A stretch of 44,423 bases of DNA from Bacteroidota bacterium (GCA_022707965.1 JAKIZO010000007.1:1-44423), one strand, 5' to 3'; counted from the first letter of the stretch, positions 15,425-25,036 are shown. Notes: generated by a model not told the origin, from the letters alone. Numbers and translations are program-made.

Positions 15425-18400
15425 ATGAAATACACATTTTTTCTTAAAATTGCTGTTTTGCTGCTATTTTTGGGGCAAAATGCACATTCGAATACATATT
15501 CTTCCTATTCAGGAAGAAATTTTTATGTGTCTTTCATGCAAAATGAAATCCATCTGAACAAAGACCCGCTCGTTCTGCGAATTTTTCTTACATCACTTTA
15601 TCCAGCAAACTATCAGGTGATTATGCCTGGCGAAACATTCACGGGTTCTTTGAAAGCCAATGAAATAAAAGAAATTGAAGTGCCTGCTACTCTCGAAGCA
15701 AGAAACTCGGAAGTGCCTGAAAAGTTAGCAATTCAGATAAAATCGGATATACCCATCACTGTTTATTGCTTTTCGAGTAAGCTCACAACAAGCGATAGCT
15801 ACTCTGCTATTCCTGTATCGCGCTGGGGCAAAAAATATATAGTTGCGAGCTATCCAAACGATCAATATGTTGCTCCCGAACGCGAAAATTTAGATTCCCT
15901 CACTAAGTTTGTTCCTCGTTCCAGTCAATTTCTAATTATTGCCGCATACGATGGAACTGTCGTCAGCTTTGCTCCAAAAGCAAACACTCGTGGTGGGAAA
16001 TTAGCCAATCAAAATTACCAGGTAACTCTTAACCAGGGCGATGTCTATTTAGTTCAGTCCTATCCTTTTCCAAAAGGCTTCGGCGACCTTACCGGAACAA
16101 TCATAACAGGCAATAAACCTTTTGGTTTGCTTGCCGGACACGTCAGAACAGCAATCCCGCAAAATGCTCCATATCCGTTCGATTCAAAAGATCACCTTGT
16201 CGAAATGCTTCCTCCGACTTACGCCTGGGGGAAAAACTATATTTCTGCTCCTTTCGACGTCAATTCAAAAGGTGATTTGTTCCGCATTGTTGCCCTTGAA
16301 CCGGAAACTATCGTCGAAATGAAAAAGTTCGACGGAAGCATAAGCTACCTTCCGATTAATAGCGCTGGTGGATTTTACGAAATCAGAAATTTAAGTACAC
16401 CAATCATCTGGAACTCAAACAAGCCAATTCAGATAGTTCAGTATATGCAACATACAGGTGAATTTGGCGATTCGAAAGAATACGACCCCTCGATGGTGGT
16501 CCTTCCACCTGTTGAACAATTTGTCAATGAGATCCTTTTCCTTACTCCACGCAATTTCCGTGTGGAAGACCAGTTCAAAGAACATCGGGTTGCACTTGTT
16601 TTCGAAAATTCTGCTCTTGCAACTTTGTCGCTCGACGGACAAAAAATTACCGATATGTGGGATGTTTCAATCGAAAATATTCCAAATACTAATTATTCCT
16701 GGACTTCGATAAGACTACGAGAAGGACGCCATAAATTATCTTCCACTACGGGAAAATTTTCGGGGATTTTATACGCCTACGGCTTCCACGATTCTTATGC
16801 TATGTCGCTCGGAAATTCACTTATCGACCCAACCAATCCCGACACTATTCCTCCTACAATTAATATTTCCGAAAATTGCGGTATTATTTATGGTTCTGTT
16901 ACCGACCTGCACAATGCAGCTGATTTAGGTCTTGATTATGCCTACGTTGTACCCGAACTTACAAATAATTACTCCTGGAATATTTCTGAAATTTCTGATA
17001 CTGCATTTTTTGCTACTTTTGTTGCTTCGCCAATCGATGTATTTCGCGATGGTAGGTTCACTATCGATTTTTACGATAAAGCAAGCAATCGCACAAGATA
17101 CACCTTTAATTATATCGGCACAAAAATTGACAATATCGAATCGCTTAGCTTCCCTAATACTGCACTGAAAGGAAAAGATTGCCGAAACTTCGATATTACA
17201 AACAATAGCAATAAAATAATCGAACTTCGTTCAATTGATGTTGTTGGCGATGGAAGAATTTCCTGGAACACCAGCCAGCCTCTTCCTTATAAGCTTTCCC
17301 CAAAAGAAAAAATCAGTGTGCAAGTTTGCTTTACTCCAAATGGCGATTCAACTTCTCTTTCCGCTGAATTGAGACTAAATTTCGATTGCGATTATACAAA
17401 AATTGTTAATATTGATGGGCGTGTGTTTGCCCCTCAATTCGAACTCATTGGCTACGATTTTGGCAAAGTTCGCTTAGGAAATGAAGCACTGGGCTTTATC
17501 AAAATCACAAATACCGGCAACACTAATATTCTTATTGAAAATATAAATGGATTTGCTCCTTTTGCTGATTTTCAACTTCAAAACATAGAATTCCCAATTT
17601 CTCTTCTACCTCGTGAAGAACGTCAGTATTGGGTCGTATTTTCTCCATCAGGTAGATATTACTATGATTTTGATATTACCGCTACAAATAGTTTTGGGCT
17701 TAGCGCAACTGCTCAAATCAAGGGTGAAGGTATTGCCCCCGATATTAATAATATTATAGTTGATTTTGGCAGAAAAAGAGTTGGAACGAAGAATACTGCT
17801 GCCGCTTTGCTGAAAAATTCTGGTAACGACGCTACTTCTCTTACTCTACTAAGCCTTGACGGCAATTTAGACGACGGTAATTTTGCTACACTCCAAAATC
17901 TTGATGGTCTTCTTCTTGGAATAAACGAAGAAAAACACCTTGATTTTTCTTTTGAACCAACTGAAACTATTAATTATTCCACTTCTGCAATATTTCAATG
18001 CGATTGGGAACTCCACTCACCGATAAATATTGAAATCAAAGGCGTTGGCACTTTGCCCGAAATCACCACCTACAATAATCGTTTTGATACTACTTTTGTC
18101 GCTCACGATTTGGATAGCACACTACTGGTGTTCGAAACTAAGGGCAACGAAGAACTCGCTGTTTTCGATGTTAATATCATTGGTGGCGATATAAATGCAT
18201 TCGAGATTGAAGATTTGCCACGTCATAACCATAAAATTCAACCAAACGAAAAAGTATATTTCCCGACTAAATTCAAACCAAGACGAGCAGGCGAGCATAT
18301 CCTCTTTTTAGAAATTGTTAGCGATGCCCTTCCTAATTATGGTGTGAAACGCGATACAATTACGATTTCAGGTTATGCCCTCCCAAACGACACTCTAAAT

Positions 18401-19423
18401 TATTCAATGAAAGTTGAGCTGCAAAATTTAGAAGCTTGCAAATACTATTCAGGCGATTTAGTTATTCAAAATCTTGGAAATGTAAATATAAATGTCCAGT
18501 CTATTTCAATTAATAAAACTAATCAAGATTTGCTGATTGATTTTGCAACCGATATTTCAACATTGTTGCCATTTTCAATCCGTCCCGATAGTGCCCTTTC
18601 TATACCTATTATCTCTTATGCAGAAAGAAATCAGAGCGGTAAAGTCGAATTTGAAATGCTATTCAACGATACTCTTAGCCAAATACTCGAAGTTGAAATA
18701 TCTCCTATCACCTATCAAATCGAGCTTGTCGAAGCAAACAACTTGCATGTGGTGCCAGGCGATACTGTAAAATTGCACATTCACGGACGTTTCCCAAACG
18801 GGATAGATGCTAAAATTGCACCAACAATCTCTCTTTCAGTTAGTCGGTTTATGCTCAGTTTGCTAAAAAATAATACCGACTTTGTTCTGAAAGGTGCTAA
18901 TACAGATTTGCATTTAATTGCACAAATCGAACAGTCCAAAGACAGAATTAACTTGATTTTAGGCGTCGATTCGCTTTTAATTGTCGAACCGCTTGATTTT
19001 TATTTTACACTTGAATTTTTAGGTTTACTTCATACCGATGATTCAACAAGTATTCGTTTAAATCTCAATGCTGATAATTGCTTCGACCCCTTGCTCGACT
19101 TTATCCCGTTGAAAATTATCAACGTATGTAATTTTCCCTTGCGTCCAATAAAATTAATTACTAATTTGCCATATTTAAGTGTAACTCCAAATCCAATTAT
19201 TAACGAATTGGTGGTGGAATTATATTTAGTTGATAATGATGAAGTTACGCTTAATATTACTGATTTGCAAGGGAAAACGATGATTTTAGAAGAAAGTCGG
19301 AATTTTGATAAAGGAAAATATATTTTGAAATACGACACCTCGCAATTAGCAAATGGTGTTTATAATTTGATAGTTTTATCAAAACAAATGAAGGAAAATA
19401 TTATTTTTATAAAAACTAAATAG
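15425..19423 (+). CDS. Large T9SS-secreted surface protein: IgGFc-binding-like N-terminus, ASH-type repeats, sorting domain
   Basis: A 1332-residue protein. A signal peptide (about 1-22) is followed by a domain (about 30-440) resembling the IgGFc-binding N-terminal family (GRNFYVSFMQNE..., ...ISAPFDVNSKGDLFRIVAL...). From about 560 to 1080 there are repeats of the choice-of-anchor D / ASH type, with units such as FELIGYDFGKVRLGNEALG, NIIVDFGRKRVGTKNTA and FDTTFVAHDLDSTLLVF. The last 75 residues are a T9SS type A sorting domain (LSVTPNPIINELVVEL ... LANGVYNLIVLS). So it is exported by T9SS and displayed or released at the surface; the ligand is unknown. The next gene starts 10 nt on and encodes a PorT-like barrel. 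Confidence 0.88.
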   Translation: MKYTFFLKIAVLLLFLGQNAHSNTYSSYSGRNFYVSFMQNEIHLNKDPLVLRIFLTSLYPANYQVIMPGETFTGSLKANEIKEIEVPATLEARNSEVPEKLAIQIKSDIPITVYCFSSKLTTSDSYSAIPVSRWGKKYIVASYPNDQYVAPERENLDSLTKFVPRSSQFLIIAAYDGTVVSFAPKANTRGGKLANQNYQVTLNQGDVYLVQSYPFPKGFGDLTGTIITGNKPFGLLAGHVRTAIPQNAPYPFDSKDHLVEMLPPTYAWGKNYISAPFDVNSKGDLFRIVALEPETIVEMKKFDGSISYLPINSAGGFYEIRNLSTPIIWNSNKPIQIVQYMQHTGEFGDSKEYDPSMVVLPPVEQFVNEILFLTPRNFRVEDQFKEHRVALVFENSALATLSLDGQKITDMWDVSIENIPNTNYSWTSIRLREGRHKLSSTTGKFSGILYAYGFHDSYAMSLGNSLIDPTNPDTIPPTINISENCGIIYGSVTDLHNAADLGLDYAYVVPELTNNYSWNISEISDTAFFATFVASPIDVFRDGRFTIDFYDKASNRTRYTFNYIGTKIDNIESLSFPNTALKGKDCRNFDITNNSNKIIELRSIDVVGDGRISWNTSQPLPYKLSPKEKISVQVCFTPNGDSTSLSAELRLNFDCDYTKIVNIDGRVFAPQFELIGYDFGKVRLGNEALGFIKITNTGNTNILIENINGFAPFADFQLQNIEFPISLLPREERQYWVVFSPSGRYYYDFDITATNSFGLSATAQIKGEGIAPDINNIIVDFGRKRVGTKNTAAALLKNSGNDATSLTLLSLDGNLDDGNFATLQNLDGLLLGINEEKHLDFSFEPTETINYSTSAIFQCDWELHSPINIEIKGVGTLPEITTYNNRFDTTFVAHDLDSTLLVFETKGNEELAVFDVNIIGGDINAFEIEDLPRHNHKIQPNEKVYFPTKFKPRRAGEHILFLEIVSDALPNYGVKRDTITISGYALPNDTLNYSMKVELQNLEACKYYSGDLVIQNLGNVNINVQSISINKTNQDLLIDFATDISTLLPFSIRPDSALSIPIISYAERNQSGKVEFEMLFNDTLSQILEVEISPITYQIELVEANNLHVVPGDTVKLHIHGRFPNGIDAKIAPTISLSVSRFMLSLLKNNTDFVLKGANTDLHLIAQIEQSKDRINLILGVDSLLIVEPLDFYFTLEFLGLLHTDDSTSIRLNLNADNCFDPLLDFIPLKIINVCNFPLRPIKLITNLPYLSVTPNPIINELVVELYLVDNDEVTLNITDLQGKTMILEESRNFDKGKYILKYDTSQLANGVYNLIVLSKQMKENIIFIKTK

Positions 19424-19433
19424 TAGGTTAATT

Positions 19434-20291
19434 ATGAACAAAAGGTTCATTTTACTATGTCTGGGGATAGTCGCGTTATCCTTTTTTAAGTTGAATGCAC
19501 AAGTGGATTTATCCGACCCTCTTATGCCTGTTGAGAAGAAGCCCAATTTCTACCTCGGTCCCGTTCTGGGATACAATAAGTCAATGCATACCGTTGAATT
19601 AAAAACATTTGCTCAGGACCCGCTTTGCCCTACTTTCGTCGATGGTTCCAATAATGGATTTTTCGCTGGGCTTTCCTTTGAGTATCTTTTAGGCGAAGCA
19701 GAAACGTCCAATTCTTCTATCATTGCCCGTCTTTTATATAACAATTTGCCTGCTTCGATGGAACAAAACGACTTAGACCTGCCTACACGCGTAATTTCCA
19801 TTAGCGGCAGAGATACTGTTGAAACTATTGAATATACTTCTATCATTCATAAAAATGAAGTTAAATATGATTTAGTTACTTTTGAAGTAATGTATAAATT
19901 TAACCCTATTCAAGGAAACGGCTTGGGGCTCACAGTTGGTCCTACTTTTGATTTCGCTCTTGTCAAAACTCAGGAACAAACTATGAATTTGATTCGCCCT
20001 CTAAATGCTCAATTCAGACGTGACCCAAACGCCGACGCCAAAGGCTATAAATACACAAATAACGACAGAACAATTGTCATTCAGGATGGCGATATTCCAA
20101 ATTCAAGTGCTTTCCGCTTGGGATTAAAATTTGGTGTGCAATACGAAGTCCTTATGAAAGGCGGTATGTATATTGTCCCCGCTGTATTCTATAATTTTGG
20201 CGTTACAAACTTAAATAGTGATTTCGATTGGCGTGTGAATGCCCTTCAAATCGGTGTTGATTTAAGATTCTCATTCGTTAGCTTATTCTAA
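19434..20291 (+). CDS. PorT-like outer-membrane beta-barrel protein
   Basis: A 285-residue protein with a signal peptide (about 1-22, ending in NAQ). The mature part is made of alternating beta strands with glycine-rich turns (YLGPVLGYNKSMH, FFAGLSFEYLLGE, GLGLTVGPTFDFAL, FRLGLKFGVQYEV) and a final aromatic residue (LRFSFVSLF), as in PorT-type / outer-membrane beta-barrel domains. It follows the big T9SS cargo by 10 nt, so they share a transcript. It may anchor or help the cargo, or belong to the secretion machinery; the sequence does not decide. Confidence 0.8.
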   Translation: MNKRFILLCLGIVALSFFKLNAQVDLSDPLMPVEKKPNFYLGPVLGYNKSMHTVELKTFAQDPLCPTFVDGSNNGFFAGLSFEYLLGEAETSNSSIIARLLYNNLPASMEQNDLDLPTRVISISGRDTVETIEYTSIIHKNEVKYDLVTFEVMYKFNPIQGNGLGLTVGPTFDFALVKTQEQTMNLIRPLNAQFRRDPNADAKGYKYTNNDRTIVIQDGDIPNSSAFRLGLKFGVQYEVLMKGGMYIVPAVFYNFGVTNLNSDFDWRVNALQIGVDLRFSFVSLF

Positions 20292-20322
20292 TTTTTGAAA
20301 ATAATACATTTTGTTTTGAATG

Positions 20323-20351
20323 AAGGCTGTCTCGAAAAGACAGTCTTTTTT
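20323..20351 (+). terminator. Rho-independent terminator
   Basis: Stem AAGGCTGTCT (20323-20332) / AGACAGTCTT (20338-20347) with one G-U pair and loop CGAAA, followed by a T run. It closes the operon of the T9SS cargo and the PorT-like barrel, 31 nt after the stop at 20291. Confidence 0.85.
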
Positions 20352-20410
20352 TATAATATTCCATATTATCTTTCGTTTACACTATAATGTATTTTATATA
20401 TAATTTGCAA

Positions 20411-21208
20411 ATGAAAAAGTTAGTAGTATTTTTGCTTTTGTTTTCCTCTTCACTTTTATTTTCTCAATCTGATAAGCAAATTTATAGCATTGGTGGCAAC
20501 GTTATAGTAAAAGGACGAGTTACCTGCGAGCACACGGGCGAACCCGTCGAAACTGAGCTCGAATTTCGTGCTTCCAACGGCAAGAAAATTCGCACGAAAT
20601 CTAATTCCATCACAGGAAATTGGGAACAGGTTCTTCCTTCGGACAATTACAAAGTTATTCTTCATAGCTGGAACGTTGCTCGTAAAACCTGCGATTTAGT
20701 AGTTCAACCAAGCGAAAAGTATAAGGAAATTCACCAGGATTTCACCGTCAAACGGTTGCTTCTAAACGATATTTATTTGCAATCCTATTTGTTTAAATCC
20801 AATAGTGCCGATTTAATGAGCGATTTCTCAGATATTGCAAGCGAAATAAAAGAAGTGCTCAAATACAATCGTGCTGTCGAGCTTACTTTCTATGTTAGTG
20901 CCTCAGATATGAACAAACCTGTGGAAACTAAAATTATTGCTGACGATAAAACTCAAAGCAATCCAAAATCTTCCAAAAAAACAGCAAAAAAGCAACAGCA
21001 AACTCAAACGGAAACTGTCAAAGCTCCCGACTACACAAAATTGCTCAATCAACGTTATTCCGTCCTGAAAAGCTACGTCAGTGAACATTTCCCTGAGAAT
21101 ACTCGCGTAAATGTTGCAATCGATATTGACGGAAAATATTCTCGCTACCCAAATAATTTTTCTATCGTTGTAACAAACAATTATGATATATTTGGGACTA
21201 ATAGATAA
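20411..21208 (+). CDS. Envelope protein with N-terminal beta-sandwich and divergent OmpA-like C-terminus
   Basis: About 265 residues from the ATG at 20411 (an ATG at 20387 is in frame but would put eight extra residues before the signal peptide). The signal peptide ends near SLLFSQ. Residues about 25-105 look like a carboxypeptidase-regulatory-like beta-sandwich (GRVTCEHTGEPVETELEFRA). The C-terminal half has the outline of an OmpA-like peptidoglycan-binding domain (YLFKSNSADLMSDFSDI ... LLNQRYSVLKSYVSEHFP) but lacks a clean NxxLSxxRA motif and has a Lys/Gln-rich insert (about 185-205). Probably periplasmic or outer-membrane-linked. It stands alone between a terminator and a convergent gene. 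Confidence 0.7.
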   Translation: MKKLVVFLLLFSSSLLFSQSDKQIYSIGGNVIVKGRVTCEHTGEPVETELEFRASNGKKIRTKSNSITGNWEQVLPSDNYKVILHSWNVARKTCDLVVQPSEKYKEIHQDFTVKRLLLNDIYLQSYLFKSNSADLMSDFSDIASEIKEVLKYNRAVELTFYVSASDMNKPVETKIIADDKTQSNPKSSKKTAKKQQQTQTETVKAPDYTKLLNQRYSVLKSYVSEHFPENTRVNVAIDIDGKYSRYPNNFSIVVTNNYDIFGTNR

Positions 21209-21263
21209 GTCCTGATTTATTCTTGCAAGACAAGGCAGCACCGACTGCAAAGAATTTGTTTTA

Positions 21264-21296
21264 TTTCCTTTGGAAGATTTCCAACCTTCCGAAGCT
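21264..21296. repeat. Dispersed double-palindrome repeat, degenerate copy 3
   Basis: A decayed copy (left arm CCTTTGGAAG, right arm ACCTTCCGAAGC) between the convergent stops at 21208 and 21326. The right arm is close to consensus and the left arm has several changes. The position matches the other copies. Confidence 0.6.
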
Positions 21297-21325
21297 TCAA
21301 ATTGCATTATGTGAATACTATCTAA

Positions 21326-21877
21326 TTATGCAGTTGCTTTAATCTTTTTCAATACTTGCTTTGCAAGCTTAGCAACATTTTCGCGTGTGCTTGTGGTGCA
21401 TTCCTCGACAAACGCTTTTGCTTCTTTGTTCCCAATGATAAATCTATAATTGTCCTTCAAGAATTCAAGCAATTTCCCTCGCGATATATCACGGCAGTCC
21501 TCAGTATCGAATTTTATATTTCTCAGTGCAAGAAACATTGGAACAATGTCATCAGCAAAGTGCGGTTTATGCAGCAATATTTGACCAAGTGCGGAAAGCG
21601 CGTGGTTCGAAAGAATGAGCTTCCCGCTCAACAGAAAATCTTTCAGCATTGGCAATATCTTCGCAACATTATCATCTGTAAGGACCGATGCCAGATTCCC
21701 CAGCAAATCAATTCCCGTCCATTTAATTATGTTATTCTTTTCTTGTGTGAGTTCGATTATATAATCAAAATCATCCAAAAAATCAGCTGGATTTTTCGCA
21801 CTATCCCTTACAATCTGCTTGGCATAGGAAAACTTAATTTTGGGATTTTTCGAGGTTATTTTCTCTCTATCTATCAT
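21326..21877 (-). CDS. HEAT/ARM-like helical repeat protein
   Basis: A 183-residue, all-helical cytoplasmic protein with repeated helix pairs of HEAT character (IIKWTGIDLLGNLASVL, LILSNHALSALGQILLH, RENVAKLAKQVLKKIKA). No signal peptide, no catalytic motif. Such proteins usually act as scaffolds or, in some cases, DNA glycosylases, but nothing here supports a specific role. It begins 8 nt after the stop of the nitrilase-family gene, so both are cotranscribed. Confidence 0.7.
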   Translation of the reverse strand: MIDREKITSKNPKIKFSYAKQIVRDSAKNPADFLDDFDYIIELTQEKNNIIKWTGIDLLGNLASVLTDDNVAKILPMLKDFLLSGKLILSNHALSALGQILLHKPHFADDIVPMFLALRNIKFDTEDCRDISRGKLLEFLKDNYRFIIGNKEAKAFVEECTTSTRENVAKLAKQVLKKIKATA

Positions 21878-21885
21878 ATTCTTAC

Positions 21886-22695
21886 CTATGATTTTTTCAT
21901 TATCTGCTTATACATTTCTGGAATTCTGTCCTTATTAATGTCATTTATCAGATTAAATGATTTATCTCGGGTTCGTTCGGAATAGATTTCAGCAGTGATA
22001 ATTTCAACACCGTCCACCGGTGCCTCAGCAAGAACATCACCATTATAATCATATATAGACGAACGACCATTGAATAGCAAAGTTTCATCATTACGCTTTT
22101 CAATACCAATTCGATTAGCCACTGCAAGATATACCTTGTTCTCTATTGCACGAGCGGGCATCACTTTATTCCACAACGGTGTAACAAGGTTCGACGGGCA
22201 GGCGATAAAATCAGCCCCATCAAGTCCAAGACACCTTGCTGCCTCGGGAAAACGCCAATCGTAACAAATCATTGTGCCAATTCGAATATCTTTATCTGGA
22301 AACGAAACAACGAAAAATCCCGTGTCGCCTCGGTCGAAGGCATAAATTTCCTTATAAAACAAATGCGTCTTTCTATATACGCAATTTAGCGTTCTATCCG
22401 GGAAAAACATACCTGCGGAATTATAGATTTTGCTACCTTTTCGTTCAGCAAATCCGATAATTATTATTCTATTGTTGTCTTGGGCGTCTTCACGCAGGAA
22501 ATCCAATTCAGTTGATTCGAAATCTATCGCATTTGCCGAAGCTTCGTCCCGATTAAGAAAAAAATAACCGCTTAAACTCAGTTCAGGAAAAATTATTATC
22601 TCAGATTTAACATTAGATAAACATTTTTTTACATATTCAATGTTAAACTCTTTATTAAAAAATTCAGGTGCAAACTGAACAACAGATATTAACAT
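21886..22695 (-). CDS. Carbon-nitrogen hydrolase (nitrilase superfamily)
   Basis: About 269 residues from the ATG at 22695, chosen because AGGA lies 7-10 nt upstream and the protein then starts MLISVVQFAPEF as family members do; an upstream ATG at 22716 adds seven residues. The catalytic triad is visible: Glu in IIFPELSLSG, Lys in CVYRKTHLF and Cys in GTMICYDWRFPEAAR (45, 116 and 151 from the longer start). These enzymes cleave amide or nitrile C-N bonds; the sequence resembles the omega-amidase / carbamoylputrescinase-like branches but substrate cannot be told. It is cotranscribed with the HEAT-like gene downstream. Confidence 0.92.
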   Translation of the reverse strand: MLISVVQFAPEFFNKEFNIEYVKKCLSNVKSEIIIFPELSLSGYFFLNRDEASANAIDFESTELDFLREDAQDNNRIIIIGFAERKGSKIYNSAGMFFPDRTLNCVYRKTHLFYKEIYAFDRGDTGFFVVSFPDKDIRIGTMICYDWRFPEAARCLGLDGADFIACPSNLVTPLWNKVMPARAIENKVYLAVANRIGIEKRNDETLLFNGRSSIYDYNGDVLAEAPVDGVEIITAEIYSERTRDKSFNLINDINKDRIPEMYKQIMKKS

Positions 22696-22995
22696 AATTT
22701 TTTCCTGATAATTCAAATTTTCATCAAAAATAACAAGAAAAATTCAAAAATCCAATAATATCAATAATTTTTGAGTTTTAGTATAACCTAAACACGGCAA
22801 GAAAAATGAAAATTTGATTAAAATTTGCTCATAAATCAAAATATTTTTTGGTGGTTTTTCGAGATTTTTGTTTATTGCAAAGTGTTAAATGTGTAATTTT
22901 TTTCACACTTTATTTTAAAGTTTCCTTTTATTAAGTGAAACGTAGAATTAACGAAAAATTAGCAACCGATTTGAAATTCAAATCGGAGCGAAAAA

Positions 22996-23850
22996 ATGTT
23001 TAAAAATTGGAGAGAAAGAATGTTTGAATATAGTAAGTTAAAGAAATTCGTAATAGTATTAATTTTGCCATTATTGCTCGTGGCTTCGTTCGAAGACTTA
23101 TCAGCAGCAAAAAAGAAAAAAGCACCTCGTCGAGCAAAAACTTCTAAATACAATCCTTCAGCTACTCGCGCACAAGCAATCGAAATTATAAAGTCAAATT
23201 CTGCATCAGTTAGCGAACTTGCAGGCTTGGAACCCAAAGTTGGGCAAAACAACGACTGGCTTCTTAAAAACGATGGTGAAGACCTTTACGACCCTAATAT
23301 CATTGGTGACTATGGCGAAGATATTGCAGAACTTGAAAAAGAAGACGATATCACAGTCAATATTGATGATTTTAAAACTCTTTGGATTCAATTTGTTACC
23401 GGCGAGTTCGACAAAACTTCTTATGGCTTGAAGAAGTCCGATTTAATGGACAAAATTATGGAATGGCTCGGCACTCCATATCGCTTTGGCGGAACATCAG
23501 AAAATGCTATTGATTGCTCCGGCTGGACACAAAGAATTTTCCTCGAAGTTGCTAATATCGCCCTGCCGAGAACCGCTCGCGAACAAATCAATGTCGGTCA
23601 AAAAGTAAGCCGCAAAAACCTTGAATTCGGTGATTTGGTGTTTTTCCATACATATTCAAGAAAATTTGCCTCTCACGTAGGCATCTATTTAGGGGATAAC
23701 TTATTCGCTCACGCAAGTTCAAGATTCGGTGTTACGGTTTCTTCTCTGGAAAGCCAGTTTTATAAAACTCGCTTCATCGGCGGACGCCGCTTGTCGACTG
23801 CTGATATGCGAAAACTTGCTCTTAACAGTTCGAAAAACGACCAACTGTAA
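22996..23850 (+). CDS. NlpC/P60-family cell-wall peptidase
   Basis: A 284-residue secreted protein. The hydrophobic signal core (VIVLILPLLLVASFEDLSA) is followed by a basic stretch and a linker, then an NlpC/P60 domain at about 150-275. The catalytic residues are Cys174 (AIDCSGWTQRIF) and His227 (SHVGIYLG), with HASS further on. These enzymes cut peptidoglycan stem peptides, usually gamma-D-Glu-diamino acid bonds. Two starts, 22996 and 23020, each have a GGAG about 7 nt upstream; the second gives a more usual signal peptide. TAAATGTGTAA at 22886-22896 resembles a word found about 100 nt upstream of two other genes. Confidence 0.92.
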   Translation: MFKNWRERMFEYSKLKKFVIVLILPLLLVASFEDLSAAKKKKAPRRAKTSKYNPSATRAQAIEIIKSNSASVSELAGLEPKVGQNNDWLLKNDGEDLYDPNIIGDYGEDIAELEKEDDITVNIDDFKTLWIQFVTGEFDKTSYGLKKSDLMDKIMEWLGTPYRFGGTSENAIDCSGWTQRIFLEVANIALPRTAREQINVGQKVSRKNLEFGDLVFFHTYSRKFASHVGIYLGDNLFAHASSRFGVTVSSLESQFYKTRFIGGRRLSTADMRKLALNSSKNDQL

Positions 23851-23883
23851 GGCTTTCCAATAACCGGACATTATTAAATCTTA

Positions 23884-23921
23884 CAACCTTCCGAATGATT
23901 TGCAACCATCGGAAGGTTTTT
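23884..23921 (+). repeat. Dispersed double-palindrome repeat, copy 4, probably a terminator
   Basis: AACCTTCCGA (23885-23894) pairs with TCGGAAGGTT (23909-23918) across a 14-nt loop and is followed by a T run. It lies 35 nt after the stop of the NlpC/P60 gene. It is a divergent member of the six-copy family in which the outer halves of the arms are kept and the inner parts are not. Confidence 0.75.
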
Positions 23922-24063
23922 TGTTGATAAAAGCGGAACGAAAAATTTCCACAAAATGTAGAAATTAAGAATAAATATGGATTACTTTTTTTGCAGCAAC
24001 ACATCAAAAAATATCCACTACAATGTTTTTACTAAACTTATGCAGTGAAAAAGGAGAAATTGT

Positions 24064-24099
24064 TAACCTTCGGAAGGTTCCCGTACCTTCCGAAGGTTA
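24064..24099. repeat. Dispersed double-palindrome repeat, copy 5
   Basis: TAACCTTCGGAAGGT (24064-24078) and ACCTTCCGAAGGTTA (24085-24099) are perfect reverse complements around TCCCGT. Each arm is itself nearly palindromic. It lies 60 nt past the stop side of the minus-strand gamma carbonic anhydrase gene and downstream of the NlpC/P60 gene. Confidence 0.9.
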
Positions 24100-24159
24100 T
24101 TGAGAAGTTATGAAAAAGCCCCCACGTCATTGCCCGAAATCAAATTGTAAAGTAATATA

Positions 24160-24705
24160 TTATTTCCCAAGCAGGTCGCGGTAAGTCGCAACGTATTTCA
24201 TATAATTTGTAGGAGTATTCTTTACGCGTTCAATTTCTTTTGGTGTGAGTTCGCGAATGACTTTTCCGGGTAGCCCTGCGAAAAGAGTGTAAGGCGGCAC
24301 TTCGAAGCCTTCGCGCACCAAAGCACCAGCCGCAACCAAAGCACCTTCGCCCACTGTGGCGCCATCTAAAACAATAGCGCCAATACCTATCAGACAGCCT
24401 TTTTTGAGAGTGCAGCCGTGCAAAGAAACTGAATGTGCAACTGACACATCTTCTTCAATTACGAGCGGGAAAACATCGTTTGTTACGTGAAGCATCGACA
24501 TATCTTGTATATTCGAGCGTGCACCGATTTTTATGTAATGGACATCTCCACGAATGACAGTATTGTACCAAACAGAGACATTTTCGGCAATCTCCACATC
24601 GCCGATGATACGAACGCCTTCGCAAATAAAAGCAGTTGGATGTATTTTAGGGGTTTTGCCATTGTATGAGATAATACTTCCGCTATTGCCTGTTTCTAAC
24701 TTCAT
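24160..24705 (-). CDS. Gamma carbonic anhydrase family protein (hexapeptide repeat)
   Basis: A 181-residue left-handed beta-helix protein. Hexapeptide repeats run through it (VRIIGDVEIAENVSVWYNTVIRGD, KKGCLIGIGAIVLDGATVGEGALVAAGA). The three zinc ligands of gamma carbonic anhydrases are present: His73 (MLHVT), His91 and His96 (AHSVSLHGC). Members of the YrdA/PaaY branch hydrate CO2 weakly or not at all, so activity is uncertain. It follows the J-domain gene by 22 nt. Confidence 0.92.
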   Translation of the reverse strand: MKLETGNSGSIISYNGKTPKIHPTAFICEGVRIIGDVEIAENVSVWYNTVIRGDVHYIKIGARSNIQDMSMLHVTNDVFPLVIEEDVSVAHSVSLHGCTLKKGCLIGIGAIVLDGATVGEGALVAAGALVREGFEVPPYTLFAGLPGKVIRELTPKEIERVKNTPTNYMKYVATYRDLLGK

Positions 24706-24727
24706 CTAAACTCCGAAATTTGTTGAA

Positions 24728-25036
24728 CTAATACTTTTTTTTCGATTTCTTTATCTCGCGTTTCATTTGTTTTTGCAGTTCTTTGAGTTTTTCGAGTGCT
24801 TCTTCTTTTATTTCCTCGTAGCGGTAAAGCTGCAAGCTATAATCAAGACGACGGTCTAAATCGCCAAGCACGTAGTAGGCTTCGTTTATTTCCTGAAACC
24901 GTTGTAGAAAATATTCATCGCCGTTATGCAAATCAGGATGATAGCGTTTAACAAGTTCATAAAACGCTTTTTTTATATCATCTCGTGAAGCGGTTCGCTC
25001 CACACCCAATATTGCATAATAGTCTTTCGGTTTCAT
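24728..25036 (-). CDS. Short J-domain (DnaJ-like) protein
   Basis: A 102-residue protein: a J-domain at 4-70 (DYYAILGVERTASRDDIKKAF) with the HPD motif at 33-35, then a lysine-rich helical tail. There is no G/F region, zinc-finger or C-terminal substrate domain, so it is a type III J-protein that would stimulate a DnaK ATPase for a particular client rather than general folding. It lies between the BamA-like barrel gene upstream and the gamma carbonic anhydrase gene downstream on the same strand. Confidence 0.93.
   Translation of the reverse strand: MKPKDYYAILGVERTASRDDIKKAFYELVKRYHPDLHNGDEYFLQRFQEINEAYYVLGDLDRRLDYSLQLYRYEEIKEEALEKLKELQKQMKREIKKSKKKY

Noticed and set aside
21356..21985. 209-codon plus-strand frame opposite the HEAT-like and nitrilase-family genes
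   Set aside because: It lies fully antisense to two well-supported genes and has unusual Cys/Ile-rich composition.
22880..22915. Weak hairpin AAGTGT/ACACTT upstream of the NlpC/P60 gene as a riboswitch or terminator
   Set aside because: Only six paired bases in A/T-rich sequence with no T run in the right place and no aptamer-like pattern.
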